Source of the DNA: Antedon mediterranea
Lineage: Eukaryota > Echinodermata > Crinoidea > Comatulida > Antedonidae
Assembly: GCF_964355755.1 (NCBI RefSeq)
Contig: NC_092674.1
Coordinates: 26,894,001-26,958,000 of the forward strand
Reading direction: 5' to 3'
DNA length: 64,000 nucleotides
Each line of letters begins with the position of its first letter. Within the stretch, counting starts at the first letter, position 1. Below the pieces are notes generated by a model, which was given only the letters and a program-made list of their open reading frames with translations, was not told where the DNA came from and did no database searches. Below, in pieces: positions 55,301-61,300 of this stretch. A program made the translations under genes and the position numbers.

Positions 55301-58300
55301 TTCCTTAATCTTCTTTTTTAACTTACCTTCATATCGCTTCGTTTTTTTTTTAAGCTTTAAAAATTCATAACCATTACCTCTGTTTTAAACAGGTGAAATT
55401 ACAACTGCCAGTGTGTTTGATCGTGAAAACCCGACCCAACGAACCATGTCCATTCCAATCATGGCGATTGATAAAGGACATAGAGCATCCTTCAGTTCAG
55501 TCAAGGTCATCTTAGAGGATACAAACGACAACCATCCAACGTTTGAAATCGCTAAATATGAAGCCTATATCTATCCTGATATGCAAGTAGAAGAACAAGT
55601 CTTACAGGTATTGTTACTTTATTCTTTAATTCACTACCCCCACAGGGATCTTGTTTCTACAACTAATAGAGCTCAAGTAAGATTTGAGGTACACCATGTT
55701 TTTTCCAAAGAGCTAGTACATTTGCTAGTCTAAACTTTAAAAAAAAAATGTATTCACTCCATACTTTTTTTTGTTCCATTTCGATTAATATGATTTGTTT
55801 TTATGTTAATGCAATTTGTTATAATTTTAAAGATAACATTACATGACTACAGACTATTTCCTTTGTAAGTTAACCAACTTTATTAATCATGAAATAAAAC
55901 AAATTTAGAAACACATGTCCGTCATATTGATAGACAGAGATCCTAGTGATTTCTGACAGTTGATAATTATCTTTGCCTGTACATATATATACTGATATAA
56001 GATCCTTCACTTAAATTTAAAAAGGGGAAACTATGTTCGCCCCTGGACAACAATCTTGCCTTTAGCAGAGCTCAATGGTTGCATCGACATCGACTATATA
56101 TGAAACATGAACTGCACTAACAAGGTGTAATAAGATCAAAAGAATACGGAGTACCTTAGATAGGATATACATTTGTTGTACATTGTCTTACAGGTCTATG
56201 CAGTGGATGCTGATAAGGACCAGAATGCCAGACTAACTTACTCCATCTTTGCTGGTGTGAACGATCGAGTCACAGAACTGTTCAAGATTAATTCAGCAGA
56301 TGGTTCTCTATTACTTAAAGCCCCACTTACTGGCAGAGGTTTGTACAAAAGAAGAATACTGTATATCAGTGAGACCATGGGACCTGGGTATAAAATTTGG
56401 CAAAAATGAGGGGATGCGGGTATACTTAGCTTGCATTAATAGATTTACCAAAATGTTGTGTCTTAATTTAGTTGGTGGTGAGATTTTACTTTACAAGGGA
56501 TCATACTAATGTCATACTAATCCTATAAGTATAGAACCAATTCTTATATAATACAAATCAATAATAATAATTTTCTATTACTGTGATAAACTGTCCTACA
56601 TAAGGCAAATGTAGTGTCAATGTGATAATGTTATGTGGTTTTTGGTAGTTTTTATCAAATGTCATTTAAACATAAATCCATCTGTTTCTAATTCATTTAA
56701 ATGTTCTAATAGCTCTACGAGGAGGCAACATTCTTTATTAGCCAACAGGTTCATCCCGTTCTGTGCCTGGTAGCTTTCATACAAGATGAATCATTTAAGA
56801 AGTGTGTTTAAATTTGAACAATTTATTAAAAGAAGCCTACTGGTTATAATTGATATTGTGTGCAGGGAAATAAGCTATTTCCTATTCTGCAGCATTTAAT
56901 AGGAAAGTATGCCACATTTTCAAAGAGCATTATTGTGTATTGTTTTTCTTTAGAAACGAATGTGTTTCAGTTTTTTGTGCAAGCTGTTGACGGAGGTGAG
57001 AAGCCACTGAGAGGTGACGCACAGGTTGAAGTGTACATCCTGACCAGACAAGATGTATTGCCTATATTTGTTGATATCATCCCTCAGTTTAGCATCAACG
57101 AGAATGCGCAAGTTGGTACGATTGTCGACGTTGTCACCGCGATCCACAACGAAACGCTTATTTATAGCATCGTGCCTGGGAATCTAATTCGTACCAACAA
57201 CAGAAGCAAGTTCAGCGTAAACAATAAAGGAGAGGTTTTAGTAAACACTTTCTTGGACTATGAAACATGTGCTTGGTATACTCTTACAATTAAAGCGACA
57301 ACTGATACCATCCCGTCACTCGCATCGTTTAAGGAGGTACGTGTGGATGTGAAAGATGTAAACGACAATGCCCCACGGTTTGAGAGTAGTAATTACGATA
57401 TTAAGATACCGGAAAATGCACCGGTGGATTACTCCGTACTTAGAGTACACGCCTACGACAAAGATACAACCAGTCAAATTGAGTACAGCTTGTCGAATGA
57501 ATTGAATGACGTATCCGAAATCTTCTCAATTGATAGCGAGACGGGATGGATAACGACAAATATTGAGCTTGATCGCGAAACAAAGCCAATTTACCATTTT
57601 ACCGTAAAAGCGAGACATACAGTGGATGAAGATGATGAAGTAGAGGCTAATGTTCGTTCAGCCGTGGCTAGCGTAACGGTTAACGTAATGGATGTGAATG
57701 ACAGCCCTCCACGATTCACATCCACGTTGAACCCAGTCACCGTGCCGGAAGATATTGAGCCCCCTTTTGTCATAATAAAAGTCTCTGCCGATGACGCTGA
57801 TGATAAAATGAACGCAATGATCACGTACCATATTGCGGGCGGTGATCCTTTCGGTCAATTTCTTATTGATTCGAATACTGGGAAAATTTCCACTACAAAG
57901 ATGTTGGATCGGGAATTTAAAAAGAAGTACGTAATTACAATCATCGCTACCGATGGCGTGTTTTTCGATACAACGAATGTTACAGTTCTTGTAGGAGACG
58001 TCAATGATAATGCTCCTGTCTGCATCCAGGTTAGCTTAAATTTTTACTTTTTTATTGATAGCATACTTTTATGTAAGACATCAAATTAAAATTAAGATTT
58101 GTAGCATTATATATTTAAATCCTAACAAATAGCCAGTTATTTATACAGTCATCAATTTTTAACTTTCCATTTTTTGTCACAGTAGAACCCCTATTCGATG
58201 GACACTCTTTTGAAAGTATTCTTTTTCCATGAAATGCAATGTATATGTTAATTAACACTTATGGCCAACCCCTATTCAGTGGCGCATTCCTATAAAGAGG

Positions 58301-61300
58301 AGAGTTCGCTGGGTCCTGAAAATTCTCCGTTTATAGATGTTCTATTTTATATGAAAAATGTCTGAGTAATGGGACCTCCCACTTTGAAGGAACACTGTTG
58401 TATTAACATAGATTGTTACAGAAGTCTTAGAACCTTCTCTTAAACTCATGCGTGTGTACATACATACCAGGCTATATAAATATCACTATTCTCTGTCATT
58501 TAGATGCTTTATTCCGAGTTATTTATTGAGAGTCTGGGTGTAAGCAGCTATATTGTTGAAGTCTGGGCGGAGGATGCCGATGCTAGCGCCAACTCAAGGA
58601 TCACGTTTACACTCTTTGGTGAAGGAGCTGAAGATTTTAATATCGGTTCAGAATCCGGTAAGTTGTTTTTTTCAGGAAAATAAATTTAAAAAATTGACTG
58701 ATGATGAGAAATTGACAAAATACCTAATGAGTGAACTACCCAAATTGACCTAAAAAGACATGGATACCACTTTTGCCTAAATATTGATGAATGTCAATTT
58801 TTCATAAATGGACCCAGTCTACTCAAATGAGGATGTCATAAATCATCATAAATCCTATAGAAATAATTAAACTTCTTTTTTTTATAGGTATTTTAAGAAC
58901 TGCTGCCTTATTGGATCGTGAAACACGAAGCAAATACCTATTGAAAGTGAACGCCACAGATGGAGGAGGTCTTAGTTGTACTTCAGATCTTATTATTTCT
59001 CTTATGGATGATAACGATAACCCACCGATATTTGAACCTACCATTATTACGGAAGCGTTCAGTGAAAACACACCTACTGGATCGTTGTTGACAAGGGTAC
59101 AGGCTATCGATCCAGATGAAGGTATGACAACAACCAATCCCAGATTTATAATGAATCTGAGAAATTGGTATTCAAACGCATTTTAAAGATTGTGTACTGT
59201 TTGCAAGCTTTGATAGGACACTTTCACTCCCTCTTTAAAAAATCCCCCTGCCTCCCCCCTGCTTAGTTATAATATATTATTTGTAGTACAGAGGCATGCT
59301 ATTCATTTGTGTATCTTTGAATGGTAGTCCTGTACTGGAGGCTGGTAAAACAGTAGCCATGCCTGGAGTATAAAAGGTATAATTTCTAAGGCTTAAAAGA
59401 TGCTTGAAATTTTATAGTGATTTATATGTTATTTTTATTTCTTTTTAGGAACAAACCGTCAGTTTGTGTATTCCTTCATTGATTCGGCTGGAGGTATGTT
59501 CGGCATTGATCGCAAACTAGGAATAATCTCATTACTAAAGGGTTTAGATCGTGAATTCAGAGACACATACAATTTAACCATACAAGCCACCGATACACAG
59601 AAGAGTGAGATGAGTTCAATCGCATACTTGGTAGTGAAAGTGTTGGACGAGGACGACAACGCACCTATCTTTGAGTACGAAAATTATCACGTGAACGTAA
59701 GTGAGGATGTGGATGTAGGTGCGAGTATTTCCAAGGTTCTCGCAACCAGTGAAGACATTGAAGTGATAACTTATTCGATTACAGGAGGAAACGAACACGG
59801 AAAATTCAACATTCATCCAGACTCTGGTACAGTTTAATAGTTTTTAATTTTTGTTGATAAACTAGCTTGGTGGTTAACATGCTTTTAATCCCAAGGTGCA
59901 TGGTTCAATCCTGACCTAGTGCCAGTGTCGTAACTCACATCTCTTTCTACTCCACTCTCTAAGCTTCAAATAAGACAAAGCATGGTTATAGTTTATCCAT
60001 CCTATAATTGGCAAGTTACTTGCTGTTCGATGTTTTAAAATAAAAAAGATTGAGCAAAATTAAAGCTGCTGAAATTATCTTATCTTATAACATGACAAAA
60101 AGGCCCTTAAAAAAGAGTGCTTATTTTATGACGATCGTTCTGCTTTATTGCTGCTACTAATGTTGCTATTATTTATTGATACTACTATTTATTAATATCT
60201 TTTTTGTTGACAATTGTATAGGTTTGATAACTGTTGCTGACACGCTGGACTTTGAGGAGTCCAGAGAGTTCTACCTAACCATTCAAGCATCGGACAATGG
60301 TCAGCAGCAACAGATTGACATCGCCACAGTTAACATCATAATACTGGATGCAAACGACAACAAACCATATTTCAGTCAACAGATCTACAATGCTGTGATC
60401 AACGAGGCATCACAAGTCGGAGATAGTATTGTTCAGGTTGGTGACATTTGAATATATTATAATAAATATTTATATTTTTAAAATGCAGATACAGATTGAT
60501 ATTGTGCTTTGGTTATATTATAACACACTTGATTCATCTGATTATTTGTGAATTATTTTTATATTATCTTTGTACTAATTTATTTGATTGCTAGTGTTGG
60601 TTAATTATTTTTGCACTTATATGAGCCCAATCAGAAACAAACGATAGCCTTTTGCCAAAACATAAATTGAATATGCAATATATCATTTTTTCAAAAATTT
60701 GTTTGAAAAAAAATTATTTTTTATTTTTGCTACGTTCATGAAATTTACACAATATTAATATTGTTTGCTTGTGTGTAGGTTTTGGCCACAGATCAGGATT
60801 CTGGTGACTTTGGCAAAGTACAGTATAAGATAGTGAGGCAGAATCTTCAAGGAGAGCCCAAGTTTGAAATGAATGAGAAGGATGGATTGATAAGTCTAGC
60901 AGCTCTTGTAGATAGAGAGGAGGTTTGTACACTAGATTTCCTATGTAAAGCTTGGTTCTTACAATGACATAACCGCAAGTAACTTTGACCATTCATGACG
61001 CGATGGATCATCCGACTGTCGTTTGTGATTGGGTAACTCACTTGCGCCTACTTCAAGTGGGAACCAGGCTTTAGTTCTCACAACACTAGTTTTCCTATGT
61101 TTCTTTTTGACTTTGGTGTGTCTCCAGCCCCTCCCCTTGTTTCCCCTTGCCTCACCTCCAACCCTTCTCTTCAATCCAATAAATATACTTTACTTAATTA
61201 CTATACTAATATAACTAGTAATATTTACAAATAGGCAAAATTAAAATTGAAACTTTTATTTTGTTAAAGATGGCGGCATACACTATAACTGTTCGTGCCA

